NCBI RefSeq assembly: GCF_007997215.1
Contig: NZ_VORW01000012.1
Span: 1 to 64,000 of the forward strand
DNA length: 64,000 nucleotides
Source of the DNA: Algoriphagus aquimarinus
GTDB lineage: Bacteria > Bacteroidota > Bacteroidia > Cytophagales > Cyclobacteriaceae
Direction: 5' to 3'
Shown: positions 51,576-61,528 of the stretch, piece by piece
Numbering within the stretch: the first letter of the stretch is position 1
How the letters are laid out: each line of letters opens with the position of its first letter
Made by a program: the position numbers and the translations under genes
Notes under the pieces: model-generated
The model's input: the letters and a program-made list of their open reading frames with translations, nothing else
What the model was told of the DNA's origin: nothing
Databases searched by the model: none

Positions 51576-52599
51576 GATTCAAACTCAAGAACGATTTGAA
51601 AAATCCATTTTCTTCTTTTGTTTCCAGCGTATGAGTAGTTGGATAAAGAATAGAAAGTCTCTTTTTTAAATTGTCAAGCCCAAAACCCGAAGATTCATCT
51701 TCAAGGCCATTCCTCTGTCCATGTACTGTATTGCTTACTTCAAAATACAACTTATTCTCTTTGATTTCCAGTGAAATATCGATAACAGATTTGGTGTTAG
51801 GTTCAATGCCATGCTTAATCGCATTTTCCACAAAAGGAATAAGCAACATAGGGCTAATTTTAACTGTAGTTACATCTCCTATCACAGAAAAATTTATGAA
51901 CACGTCATCCTCTTCAGCAATTCGTAATTGATATACTTGAATGAAATTTTTGAGATGATGAATTTCCTTTTCAAGTATGACCTTATCCTCATTTGTTTCA
52001 TAAACCATGTAGCGCATTAATTCGGCTAATCTTGCAATGCCATCTGCTAATTCAGGGACATCATGTTTTAAGGATTTTGCATAAAAGCTGTTTAAGACAT
52101 TAAACAAAAAATGCGGGTTTATTTTCGACTTCAAAAAAGCCATTTCTGTGGATAATTTTTCTTCCAGCAATACCCTTTTCATCTTTTCATTTTGCATCCA
52201 GTATTTCAGCAAAGCATAGGATAAAGCAACCAACAATATGATGAACCCGACAAATAAATTATATAAAAAATAGATAGTAAAAGTCTCATTATCAGAAGAG
52301 AAGAAGTTTACCAGATAATTATAATCAATAAAACTCTCGAATAAGGTAATACCAATAAGTCCTGCCGCAACTAAAGCGATTAGGGTTTTTGTCTTTTTCA
52401 GACGAAGGAATTTTGGAACAAGATAAAATGCTGTAGTATAAAAAATGGTTTGGTTCATAATCATTCCAAACAGCAGGGGAATCCAGTAGGGTCCAGTGTC
52501 TTTTCTGAAATCTCCAATAGTTGATGTTTGGCTTAAAATTAAAAAGTACCCAATTACCCAGATCAAAATGTGGATAATGGCTTCCGATTTCTTTTTCAT
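51568..52599 (-). CDS. LytS-type sensor histidine kinase, second pair
   Basis: A 343-residue kinase with four membrane segments in the first 140 residues. The phospho-histidine lies in SKINPHFLFNVLNSFYAKSL, the N box in MLLIPFVENAIKHGIE and the G box in SSGFGLDNLKKRL. It is shorter than the kinase at 45804 by three or four membrane segments. The divergently transcribed serine hydrolase gene 271 bp away is a possible target. Confidence 0.94.
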   Translation of the reverse strand: MKKKSEAIIHILIWVIGYFLILSQTSTIGDFRKDTGPYWIPLLFGMIMNQTIFYTTAFYLVPKFLRLKKTKTLIALVAAGLIGITLFESFIDYNYLVNFFSSDNETFTIYFLYNLFVGFIILLVALSYALLKYWMQNEKMKRVLLEEKLSTEMAFLKSKINPHFLFNVLNSFYAKSLKHDVPELADGIARLAELMRYMVYETNEDKVILEKEIHHLKNFIQVYQLRIAEEDDVFINFSVIGDVTTVKISPMLLIPFVENAIKHGIEPNTKSVIDISLEIKENKLYFEVSNTVHGQRNGLEDESSGFGLDNLKKRLSILYPTTHTLETKEENGFFKSFLSLNLD

Positions 52600-52870
52600 G
52601 TGTATCCTCCTTTCACATATCCAATAAAAAGAATATTAATGATTTAAAAATAGGTTAGGGATGGATTATACCGTTCTAGTGACAAAACTATCTAATTCTG
52701 TGATTTTCCTTATTTAACATATTCAGGGCTTTTTATCACATGAAACAGCTCAACAATCACATTCATTTTTAAGTGGTCTCTGCTTGTCCTAATGTTGTTT
52801 CAAGTAGTCATCTGCCACAAATAATATAAGTAAAACAGTTAAGCATCGCCATACTATAAATTATACTATC

Positions 52871-54676
52871 ATGAAAAAAATAATTGCCATCCTATGCATC
52901 TTGATCTCAGGATTCAACTCCTTTGGACAAGTAAATCCGAACGAAGATTTAGAAAGAAAAATCGACCAATTATTTGAAAGCTATACAGCATACAATCGAT
53001 TTATTGGAAACGTTTTGATCAGTGAAAACAATGAGATTATTTATCAAAAAAGCTTTGGTTATGCCGATTTTGATAAGAAAATAAAAAATACCCAAGAGTC
53101 GATATTTGGTATCGCATCGCTTACAAAATCATTAACTGCCATAGGGATTATGAAGTTGGTGGAAGAAGGGAAGTTGACCTTAGAGACTCCCCTCTCCTCC
53201 TACTTCCCGGATTTTATACCTGAATATTCTAAGCTGATTACCATTCAACATTTACTAAACAATAGCTCTGGAATGCAGGCTAATATTGGTAGAATAGATG
53301 ATGCCGGTAATGGTCTTATGCCAGCTACAAATGAAGTGACTTTGGATTCTCTCTTGGATGTTTTTAAAGATTCCCAATTGAATTTTGAACCGGGTACTGC
53401 CTATGAATACAATAATTTTGGCTATCTGCTTTTAGCAAGTATTATTGAAAAGGTAAGTGGTCAGTCCTATGAGGTTTATATGCAGCAGAATGTTTTCAAT
53501 CCTGCAGGGATGGGGAACACATTTTCCAATTCATCTGGCAATTTAGGCCAAAGAGCATATCCTTATTTTGGACTGGGAATGGATGAAATTAAAAAATTTG
53601 AATCGCCTTACCACTCTTCTTGGCTCAAGGGTGCTGCCGATATGTATTCAACAACTGATGATTTATATCGTTTTATGCAGGCTCTTGAAGATGGAAGTCT
53701 ATTAAAACCCACTTCTGTAAATGAACTCTATTCCGCTACCCAAGAAATGGGTGTTAATACAATGGCTTCTGGTTTGGGTTGGGTAATTGATCAAAAGGAA
53801 GGCGAAAAATGGGTTTATAACAGCGGTTTGCTTCCTGGCTATGCTGCTATCATGGGATCGCTTCCAGAGAAAAATATCAAAATCATAATCCTTTCCAATG
53901 CTACTTCTGTAAATCCTGTAACGGATGAATTTCAAGGGAAAATGACCTTTGTAGAAGGAGAAATTACAGATAAAATAATCGCTCTGCTACTTGGTAAACC
54001 CATTGAACTTTCACCTTTACCAAAACAAAACAACAGAAATTTCACGCAAGTAAACAAAGAATTTCAATTGGATGATGAACATACTTTAGTCCTGAAAAGT
54101 GAAGACAATACCTATTATTTAGAAACAGTAGGTGAAGAAAATTGGTCTGTATTTACTTATTCTTTTTCAAGAGATGCAAAGGAAGATAACAAGACAAGTG
54201 AAATTGCATTGTTTTTTGCCAAAGCATTTAGTACCCAACAATTTGAAGGGTTATCCGAATATGGCAATGATCAAATGAAAGCTTTTTTAGGTACAGCCCA
54301 AGGGCAAGATCAACTAAAAGGAATGTGGGCCAATTTTGTAAACCATGCAGGTGAATTTCGCTCGTATAATATCTATAAAATTGAGGGAGACGAAGTCAAA
54401 AACGTTCACGTTAGATTTCACTTTGAAACCATAGATATAGGAATGGTTTTAAGTATAAACGCAGCGGATAAAATTCAAGGAATGTTTATGGATGATGCGG
54501 TTAAAACAAGTCATATTTCCAAGGTTGTTTTAGTGCAAACGGGAGATCATGAATTCTTTATCGATGGTCATAGAAACGGCGGAATGCAGGATTTGAGAAT
54601 CATTGTTTCAGATACCGAGCTTATACTTATAGATGGATCCGAAAGGTTTATAGGAAAAATTCAATCTTCCAATTGA
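52871..54676 (+). CDS. Exported serine hydrolase (class C beta-lactamase fold)
   Basis: A 601-residue exported protein: signal peptide (IIAILCILISGFNSFGQ), then a beta-lactamase-family domain (about 30-385) with the nucleophile motif SLTK at 83-86, the YNN motif in TAYEYNNFGY and NSGLLPGYAAIMGSLPE near the third motif. The C-terminal 200 residues form a separate, probably beta-rich domain. Such proteins are usually peptidases or esterases, rarely beta-lactamases. It is flanked by the LytS-type pair and the type I restriction genes. Confidence 0.9.
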   Translation: MKKIIAILCILISGFNSFGQVNPNEDLERKIDQLFESYTAYNRFIGNVLISENNEIIYQKSFGYADFDKKIKNTQESIFGIASLTKSLTAIGIMKLVEEGKLTLETPLSSYFPDFIPEYSKLITIQHLLNNSSGMQANIGRIDDAGNGLMPATNEVTLDSLLDVFKDSQLNFEPGTAYEYNNFGYLLLASIIEKVSGQSYEVYMQQNVFNPAGMGNTFSNSSGNLGQRAYPYFGLGMDEIKKFESPYHSSWLKGAADMYSTTDDLYRFMQALEDGSLLKPTSVNELYSATQEMGVNTMASGLGWVIDQKEGEKWVYNSGLLPGYAAIMGSLPEKNIKIIILSNATSVNPVTDEFQGKMTFVEGEITDKIIALLLGKPIELSPLPKQNNRNFTQVNKEFQLDDEHTLVLKSEDNTYYLETVGEENWSVFTYSFSRDAKEDNKTSEIALFFAKAFSTQQFEGLSEYGNDQMKAFLGTAQGQDQLKGMWANFVNHAGEFRSYNIYKIEGDEVKNVHVRFHFETIDIGMVLSINAADKIQGMFMDDAVKTSHISKVVLVQTGDHEFFIDGHRNGGMQDLRIIVSDTELILIDGSERFIGKIQSSN

Positions 54677-54716
54677 GCTTAGGAATAAGTAAAAGGATAA
54701 AATATCGAGGAGGGAC

Positions 54717-57700
54717 TCACCTCCCCTGATACTTTTTAAAATTCTCCGCTTGCTCAAAAATCTCCTTATACACCTCATCCCGGTCAACCGGCGGATAATC
54801 ATTCTCTGCGAGTAGAATAATCAAATCCACTTTCAATTCCGCCTTGATATCATCCCGCTTGCTCCAGTCGGTGTATTTGGCTTTGTCGTCTACCACATCT
54901 TTAACAGCTTGAGCCAAGTGAATCAATTTGTCTTCAGGATATACAAAATCATACTTTTTGGCCAATTCCTTTAGTATGTCATAAAAGGCCTTCTCTTCGA
55001 AATCAATTCCCAATTCCGCAAAGGATTCTTTCTCCTTCTTCATGGCATAATACAGATCTATGATCTCATTGGTGAAGTCTTCCAACACTTCGCTTTGTAG
55101 CACATCAGATTCCTTGCGCTCATTGTATTTATCTACCAGCGTTTTCATCTGCTTGGAGAAATCAACGCCCTTGATTTTGTTGATGCGCTTGAACTCGTCA
55201 ATGGCCTTGGCCAGCAACTTTTGCAATAATTTGATCTTGGTATGTGGAAGCTTGATCTTATCAATCTTAGCCAAGTAATCGGCCTCGAAAATATCCACTT
55301 CGCTTTGCCCGTCCTCTCCAAGTTTGAAGATCTCCTCTACCCCTTCACTCTGAATCGCTTCCTGGATCATCTCCCGAACTTTCGCATTCATCTGATCGGT
55401 ATCTGGGCTTTCTCCCTTGGTCAGCTTAAATACAATCGAGCGCACTGCAATAAAAAAATGAATCTTGTCTTTGACTTCATTGGTAAAGGCAGCGCTTCCC
55501 GAGCAAATATCATAAGCAGCTTTCATCCGCTTCACCAGATTCATAAAGCGTCGCTCCAATTGCTGGGTTAGCTGCACAAATTCCGCTGCCTTATTCAGGG
55601 TATGTAATTGCTGAATCGGTGTGCCATCGAAATAGGCACTGTAATCAAACTTGTGGAAGATCGCTTCCAGCAGATCCAACTGATCTTTGACCACGATAAT
55701 GGACTGCTCGATGTCCTCAAAGTTCTGGCTATCCACCGTAGAATACTGCTTCAAGGCCAAATTCATCTGCTTCTTGATGCCAATGTAATCCACCACTAAG
55801 CCTTTTGACTTTCCTTCAAACTTCCGATTCACTCTCGAAATCGTCTGAATCAAACTATGCTGCTGCACGGGTTTGTCGATGTACATGGTATCCAAAAAAG
55901 GTACATCAAAACCTGTGAGCCACATATCCACTACAATCGCAATCTTAAAATTACTCTTGGCATTCTTAAACTGTCGGTCCAGCTCCTTTCGATAGTCCTG
56001 ATTACCCAACAGATTATAAAGCGCCTCTTTATCGTCTTTTCCTCTCGTCATGACCATATTCGCTCTTGCCATAGGAAGAATCTCTTTTCTATCCCTTTCA
56101 CTGAGTTCAACTCCTTCGGCAGCATGAAGGATTTCTCCCCAAGCTGGACGCAACCCCAGGATTTCCTGATAAAGCATATAGGCAATTTCCCGACTGCTGC
56201 AGACAAACATCGCTTTTCCTAGCAGTGTGCTTCCTTCTTCAACTCGGGTTTCATAGTGCGCCACAAAGTCTTTTGCAATAGCTTCGATTCTTCCCGGATC
56301 TCCGAGAATCGTCCCCATTTGTGCCATCTGCCGCTTGCTCTCGTCGATCTGGTATTCATTTCCGCCAGATTCAGCAACCATAAGATAATAGCTCTCGATT
56401 TCCTGAAGCTTTCTATTTTCCAGCAACACCTTGGCCGCTCGACCCTCATAGACGATCCTCACGGTAATATCATCCATCACCGATTCAGTCATGGTGTAGG
56501 TATCCACTATCTCCCCAAACACATCCATGGTCGCATCAATCGGCGTTCCTGTGAAACCCACATAAGTGGCATTCGGCAGGGAATCATGGAGATGCTTCGC
56601 AAACCCAAAACTCTTCTTCACACCCTGCTCGGTAATCCGAACCTTCTGATCCAGATTGGTTTGGCTGCGATGTGCCTCGTCGGAAATACAAATCACATTG
56701 CTTCGATCCGTGAGCAATTCGGTGTCCTCATTAAACTTATGAATTGTGGTCAAGAACACTCCCCCAGAGTTTCTGCCTTTCAGTTCATTTCGTAGATCCT
56801 CCCGACTGGTCACAGACTTGATCACATTGTCTCCCACAAAGGCCTTGGCATTGGTGAACTGTCCGCTCAACTGATCGTCAAGATCGGTACGGTCAGTGAT
56901 CAACACGATGGTCGGACTGGCAAAGTCCACGCTCTTCATCAGTAAGCGGGTCAGAAAGAGCATGGTAAAGCTCTTGCCGCAACCTGTCGCTCCAAAGTAA
57001 GTCCCGCCCTTTCCATCGCCTTCAGGATGCTGATGGAGTTTGATGTTTTCAAACAGCTTGGTCGCTGCATAGTACTGTGGATAGCGGCAGACGATCTTTT
57101 CATCCCGCTTGGAGCTATCTGGCAGGTAAATAAAATTATGGATGATGTCCGTAAGTCGGCGCTTATCCAGCATCCCACGGATCAGCGTGTACATGGCATC
57201 AATTCCATGCACCTTGGTAGACTTTCCTGTGGCTGGATCGATTTCCTGATCCAAACCTTCGATTTTCCGCCAGGCATAGAAGAACTCATAGGGAGCAAAA
57301 AAACTTCCTGCCTTGGTATTTACCCCATCGGAAATCACGCAAAAGGCATTGTACTTAAATAAATCCGGGATATCCCGTCGGTAACGATTGGTCAGCTGAT
57401 CGTAGGCAGAGAACAAAGAGGCGGTTTCCCGGATGGAAGATTTAAACTCAAACACCACCAGTGGCAAACCATTAATGTAGAGAATCCCATCGGGAATGCG
57501 CTTCTCAAAACCCTGAATCTCCAGCTGATTGACAAACTTAAATCGGTTCTTTTCCGGCTGCTCGTAATCGATCAAAGAGATAAAAATATCCTTCTGTTTG
57601 TGGTCTTCCCGCTTCAGCAGAAAGCCATCCCGCACCCAATTCATGATCGTCTTATTCGTCTCGTAGAGATCGGAAGCGGGCAACTTCTCTAATTCCCGAA

Positions 57701-57890
57701 TAATGGAAAAGACCTCCAAAGGAGTGATTTTCTGTGCAGCATAGCGCTCCAGCAAAAATCCCTGCAAATCGGCCCGAATCAAAACTTCTTCCTTGCCTCT
57801 TAAAATCTCCTCACCCGGCACATAAGGATATCCCTGCTCTCCTAAGAGGGTAATAAAGGCTTGTTCAAGTTGGGATTCGGTGAATTTCAT
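54717..57890 (-). CDS. hsdR: Type I restriction endonuclease subunit R
   Basis: A 1057-residue HsdR. It starts with the nuclease domain (LPLVVFEFKSSIRE near residue 150, the PD-(D/E)xK core), then a superfamily 2 helicase with Walker A GATGCGKSFTM, DEAH box ISDEAHRSQ and motif VGFTGTP, and later helicase lobe motifs (DMWLTGFDVPFLDTMYIDKPVQQHSLIQTISRVNR). The C-terminal part (about 800-1057) is helical, binding the M2S core. It overlaps the upstream ATPase gene by 4 nt (ATGA), so the two are translationally coupled. Confidence 0.97.
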   Translation of the reverse strand: MKFTESQLEQAFITLLGEQGYPYVPGEEILRGKEEVLIRADLQGFLLERYAAQKITPLEVFSIIRELEKLPASDLYETNKTIMNWVRDGFLLKREDHKQKDIFISLIDYEQPEKNRFKFVNQLEIQGFEKRIPDGILYINGLPLVVFEFKSSIRETASLFSAYDQLTNRYRRDIPDLFKYNAFCVISDGVNTKAGSFFAPYEFFYAWRKIEGLDQEIDPATGKSTKVHGIDAMYTLIRGMLDKRRLTDIIHNFIYLPDSSKRDEKIVCRYPQYYAATKLFENIKLHQHPEGDGKGGTYFGATGCGKSFTMLFLTRLLMKSVDFASPTIVLITDRTDLDDQLSGQFTNAKAFVGDNVIKSVTSREDLRNELKGRNSGGVFLTTIHKFNEDTELLTDRSNVICISDEAHRSQTNLDQKVRITEQGVKKSFGFAKHLHDSLPNATYVGFTGTPIDATMDVFGEIVDTYTMTESVMDDITVRIVYEGRAAKVLLENRKLQEIESYYLMVAESGGNEYQIDESKRQMAQMGTILGDPGRIEAIAKDFVAHYETRVEEGSTLLGKAMFVCSSREIAYMLYQEILGLRPAWGEILHAAEGVELSERDRKEILPMARANMVMTRGKDDKEALYNLLGNQDYRKELDRQFKNAKSNFKIAIVVDMWLTGFDVPFLDTMYIDKPVQQHSLIQTISRVNRKFEGKSKGLVVDYIGIKKQMNLALKQYSTVDSQNFEDIEQSIIVVKDQLDLLEAIFHKFDYSAYFDGTPIQQLHTLNKAAEFVQLTQQLERRFMNLVKRMKAAYDICSGSAAFTNEVKDKIHFFIAVRSIVFKLTKGESPDTDQMNAKVREMIQEAIQSEGVEEIFKLGEDGQSEVDIFEADYLAKIDKIKLPHTKIKLLQKLLAKAIDEFKRINKIKGVDFSKQMKTLVDKYNERKESDVLQSEVLEDFTNEIIDLYYAMKKEKESFAELGIDFEEKAFYDILKELAKKYDFVYPEDKLIHLAQAVKDVVDDKAKYTDWSKRDDIKAELKVDLIILLAENDYPPVDRDEVYKEIFEQAENFKKYQGR

Positions 57891-60115
57891 TGATTATCCT
57901 CCAAAATTTCTTCATTGATTTCCATCATCAAATTATAATGACCTAGTTGCCCATTTACCTCAAATATTGATCTGAAAACATCTTTATATCGTTGCTCTGA
58001 ATCATCATGCCCTGAAACATGAATTTCATCCGCTATGTCATGAGAGCCACCATGTACCCAACTTATGAGAGACTTACATATTAACTGTTCCTCTAAACTT
58101 TTGAACTTTGGGGGTAGGTTTTTAATATTTGAAAACTGTCCAAATACAGTGAAATAATATTCAAGTATTCTTCGCATTGCATTTTGAAGCATCACACTTG
58201 ATTTCTTTTCTTCTGATTTTAACTCTTGCCATAGCAATTCATATGTACTTGAGATAGGATTCTTTTTTCCATGAGATTCTATTGTTGTACATTTTCTTCC
58301 TTTGCGAAGGATCCAATAGCCAGTGTTCTCAATTTCTTGATTTCTTCCTTCCACAATAGCCATTTGCTTGTGAAAATAGGAATTATGAGTAAAAAGAAGA
58401 AGTTGATTAATATTACCTTTTCCAGCCCTAACATCTTCTAAAAATTTACGAAGCAGTGAGCTAACAACGAATAAAACATTGCTGTCCAAGCTTGATATTG
58501 GGTCATCAACTACTAATATTCGACGTTCATTTACAGATTCTTCTGAATGTCCTCCTTTTGCTAATTGATAGAAATATAAAAAAGTTAGAAAAGTAACTTC
58601 ACCTTCACTTAAGGTAGATTCAACCAGTGTACCATCCTCTCTTTGAATCTGGTAGCAATTATTCTCTTCCGGAGACTTTACTACTTTGAAACTAAAAAAC
58701 CCATAAGAAACCAAGATTTTATTCATTTCTAATTCTGAAAATTCAGTCCCTGTAGTTCCTGCAGTTAAGTCATCAATTTCTTTTTTCAGATCAATTCCTT
58801 TTTTTATTGTTTGTTTTTGAATGTCTAATAATTTTGATTTAACAGAACTTATTCCTTCAAAAGCTTTTTCATACCCACTAATAATTGGTCTAGCTTCCTC
58901 AATTAGGTATTTCCAAACTGATTGAATCAATAATAAATGAGAAGTTCTAAAACTTCGGACAATTCTATTATGCTCTTCTATTAACTTATTGGCATTAGTA
59001 ATTTGATCCTCAAAATGTGCAAAAAGGTCGGTAAGTAAGGTCAAAGAAAGTTTTCGACTTGGTTCTTTTAACTTATCCGTCATTACCCTGTGGGATTCAG
59101 CTAATCTACTTTCAAGTAATTCAACTTCTGTTTCAAATTTCTCCCAATCAATTTTTGTATCTGAAGATATTTTTTCCCTTTGTTGAAGCTCTCCTAATTG
59201 ATTTAAAATTCCTTGGCTTTGGCGTTTAAATTCATTCGAATAGCTAAGAACCTTGCCTAATTCTTTTTTATAAGATTCATCAAAGAAATCAGCAAGTTGT
59301 TTTTTCAAATTTTCATTAACTGTTTCTTGTTGGCAAAATGGACAAACTTCACCTTCAATAAATTCTTGGCCTTTATCAACCCAATCACTATTATTTAACT
59401 TTCCGATAAGTTGGGCAATTGGTACATCTGCTTTTCCAACTATTGCTTTATTCCAAATATCTGACTCTTCAATTTCTGATAGTTTTGAAAAGTCCAATAG
59501 CGGTAATAGACTAATTTCTTGTGGTTTTCCACCGAAAATAGTTTTCGCCTGTTCCAATATCTCTTCTTTAGTAAGTAGATCGGCTGAATTTGATTTAAAT
59601 TCCTTAAGCAATCTAGCTTTGAAAGACTCTTTAGTCCCACATCCTTTGAAAGCATCACTAAAATTTGTCTTGTTTGGTTTATAATAGGAATCCCAAAGTG
59701 TTTCTTTCAACCTTTCATACTCAGAGTCTAATTGGTCTTCAAATCCTTTTAATCTCCTTTTTTCCTCTTTGGCAGTTTCTCTAAGGCTTGTGATTTCTAT
59801 CTTCTTTTCTTCAAGTAATTTCATCTGCTCAGCAGACGCTTTACCTAATGTGAAAACCCCGGGAATATTGGATTTGAAAAAGTTTTGTTCTCTAAATTCT
59901 TTATTGTAAACGTAGGCAGGAAGAGCCTGATCACCTTCCCATGCTATGTTACAATCAACATATTTATCTTCCTTGGGAGTAGCTAAAAAATTGGAAATGG
60001 TGGTTTTACCACTGCCATTTGCTCCGTATATGAAACTTACTGGTTTTAGATTTTCTAACAAAATACCATCAGCTGAATAAGAGGCTACATTTTTAACAGT
60101 TATTGAATTTATCAT
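57887..60115 (-). CDS. PrrC/RloC-like anticodon-nuclease candidate
   Basis: A 742-residue ABC-type ATPase of the AAA_13 kind. Walker A is GANGSGKT (31-38), a long coiled coil follows, C258-P-F-C261 resembles the RloC zinc hook, and LSEGE plus ILVVDDPISSLDSN are the signature and Walker B. The C-terminus has R648-x3-E652 and H688/H692 (WVHGGSH), spaced close to the Arg-Glu-His triad of the PrrC tRNase. It lies between hsdS and hsdR, exactly as prrC does in prrABCD. In known systems the nuclease is kept silent by the R-M complex and cuts tRNA-Lys (PrrC) or other tRNAs when that complex is inhibited. Confidence 0.78.
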   Translation of the reverse strand: MINSITVKNVASYSADGILLENLKPVSFIYGANGSGKTTISNFLATPKEDKYVDCNIAWEGDQALPAYVYNKEFREQNFFKSNIPGVFTLGKASAEQMKLLEEKKIEITSLRETAKEEKRRLKGFEDQLDSEYERLKETLWDSYYKPNKTNFSDAFKGCGTKESFKARLLKEFKSNSADLLTKEEILEQAKTIFGGKPQEISLLPLLDFSKLSEIEESDIWNKAIVGKADVPIAQLIGKLNNSDWVDKGQEFIEGEVCPFCQQETVNENLKKQLADFFDESYKKELGKVLSYSNEFKRQSQGILNQLGELQQREKISSDTKIDWEKFETEVELLESRLAESHRVMTDKLKEPSRKLSLTLLTDLFAHFEDQITNANKLIEEHNRIVRSFRTSHLLLIQSVWKYLIEEARPIISGYEKAFEGISSVKSKLLDIQKQTIKKGIDLKKEIDDLTAGTTGTEFSELEMNKILVSYGFFSFKVVKSPEENNCYQIQREDGTLVESTLSEGEVTFLTFLYFYQLAKGGHSEESVNERRILVVDDPISSLDSNVLFVVSSLLRKFLEDVRAGKGNINQLLLFTHNSYFHKQMAIVEGRNQEIENTGYWILRKGRKCTTIESHGKKNPISSTYELLWQELKSEEKKSSVMLQNAMRRILEYYFTVFGQFSNIKNLPPKFKSLEEQLICKSLISWVHGGSHDIADEIHVSGHDDSEQRYKDVFRSIFEVNGQLGHYNLMMEINEEILEDNQ

Positions 60116-60145
60116 AGAAAAGTAGTTTAAATAATATTATTGACT

Positions 60146-61528
60146 TTAGAGTATTTCCTCCTTCACCCTCACTCTCCCACTAATCAACTCCGGCAATAAC
60201 ATATCTCGAAGTTGAGTGAGTGTTTCGATTTCATTTGAGTTATCCGTTATTTTATTGAAGTTAGGTTTTGATAGTAAGTCAAACTTTTTCAAAAGCTCGT
60301 GATCTGGTAGTGCTAAAAAATATGAGTTAAAACATGAATTTTGAACTCGCTGCCTTCCAGATGAACCTACCATATTTTGAATGCAATGGTTTACAAATGC
60401 TTCAAATCTTGCTAAGCATGCTACAAATGGCGTTTTAATTTGATTTTTTCCTCTTAGAATAATAAACTCAGTTGATCCAAACCCAGCTTCATCACTTTTA
60501 AGGAAATCTACTATTGCTGTCTTACCGTTTTCTAGACAAGGTGTAATTCTAGCCAATAGAACATCTCCTTGTTTGAATTTGGCTCCACCACTATATCCCT
60601 TCTCAATAAAACCATCAATTGAATAGCCAGAAGTGGGAAGAGCCTTCATATCAACATATTTCCTAACCTCCCCCTTTTTAATAGATACGCTTGGATTTAC
60701 ATGGATTGCATTTTCTACAGATTTCACCTCCCACCCCTCAGGAATCCATTTCCCCAGCGTCTCATTAAAGACAAAAGAAGAAGGGAACTTTGCGGCAAGC
60801 TCAGGGGCCTTTGAGATTAGTTTCTTTGAATGTGGAACAAGCGCTCGCTTCTCAGCCATCTCCAGTAATTCATTGGGAATATCATTTCCTGCTGCAAGCG
60901 TGTTATCCAGCACAGGATCGAAGTCCACAAACCAGCTTTTAAACAAGGCTTGCGCCATGGCTTCCAGCGTTTGGTTCATCTGACGGTTTAGCTCGATCTT
61001 ATCATCCAGCTTCCCTAAAATATGGGCTATGGCTTTTTGTTCGGGAAGAGGGGGAAGTAGAGTTTTAAATTGTTTTAGTTTAGCAACTGGAAGTCGAGCC
61101 TGATTAGCACTACCTCCCGCTGAGTTTCCTGCAAACCATCTGAACTCAATAGTTCTTAGGATATAAAAAAGGAATCGGTTATCAAGTTTTGTATTATCTG
61201 GTATTATACAGCAGGTATTTTGATTTTGAATTAAATCTCCAAGAGCTTTGGGAATTCTAATTACTTTACCAACAGCTGACGACCAATTAGGTGGCCAAGA
61301 ACCAACCGTAGCTACGACAACATCTCCTTCATTCAGAAAATGTGATTTCCATTTTATGGCATGTTCTTTTGACACAAAATTACATTTACTTATATCAATC
61401 GAATCATCTGTAAAATCTGAAACTCTAGCTAGTTTCACTCCCCTATCAGAGAAATATTCCTGCTTTATCCCTGCTCCATTTCTAAATGTTGCCAATTCTC
61501 CAATTCCAATTTCTTCCCACTCACTCAT
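60146..61528 (-). CDS. hsdS: Type I specificity subunit
   Basis: A 460-residue HsdS with two target-recognition domains separated by conserved helices: TRD1 (about 1-165) ends in LPPLPEQKAIAHILGKLDDKIELNRQMNQTLEAMAQALFKSWFVDFDPV, and TRD2 (about 265-440) ends in TQLRDMLLPELISGRVRV. It sets the recognition sequence of the R-M complex. It overlaps the ORF6N gene stop by 8 nt, the place where hsdM would normally end. Confidence 0.96.
   Translation of the reverse strand: MSEWEEIGIGELATFRNGAGIKQEYFSDRGVKLARVSDFTDDSIDISKCNFVSKEHAIKWKSHFLNEGDVVVATVGSWPPNWSSAVGKVIRIPKALGDLIQNQNTCCIIPDNTKLDNRFLFYILRTIEFRWFAGNSAGGSANQARLPVAKLKQFKTLLPPLPEQKAIAHILGKLDDKIELNRQMNQTLEAMAQALFKSWFVDFDPVLDNTLAAGNDIPNELLEMAEKRALVPHSKKLISKAPELAAKFPSSFVFNETLGKWIPEGWEVKSVENAIHVNPSVSIKKGEVRKYVDMKALPTSGYSIDGFIEKGYSGGAKFKQGDVLLARITPCLENGKTAIVDFLKSDEAGFGSTEFIILRGKNQIKTPFVACLARFEAFVNHCIQNMVGSSGRQRVQNSCFNSYFLALPDHELLKKFDLLSKPNFNKITDNSNEIETLTQLRDMLLPELISGRVRVKEEIL

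Noticed and set aside
52871..54676. Antibiotic-resistance beta-lactamase
   Set aside because: The domain is of the wide serine-hydrolase family with an added C-terminal domain; nothing points to antibiotic hydrolysis.
56256..56795. 179-codon plus-strand frame within hsdR
   Set aside because: It is an antisense shadow of the well-supported hsdR gene.
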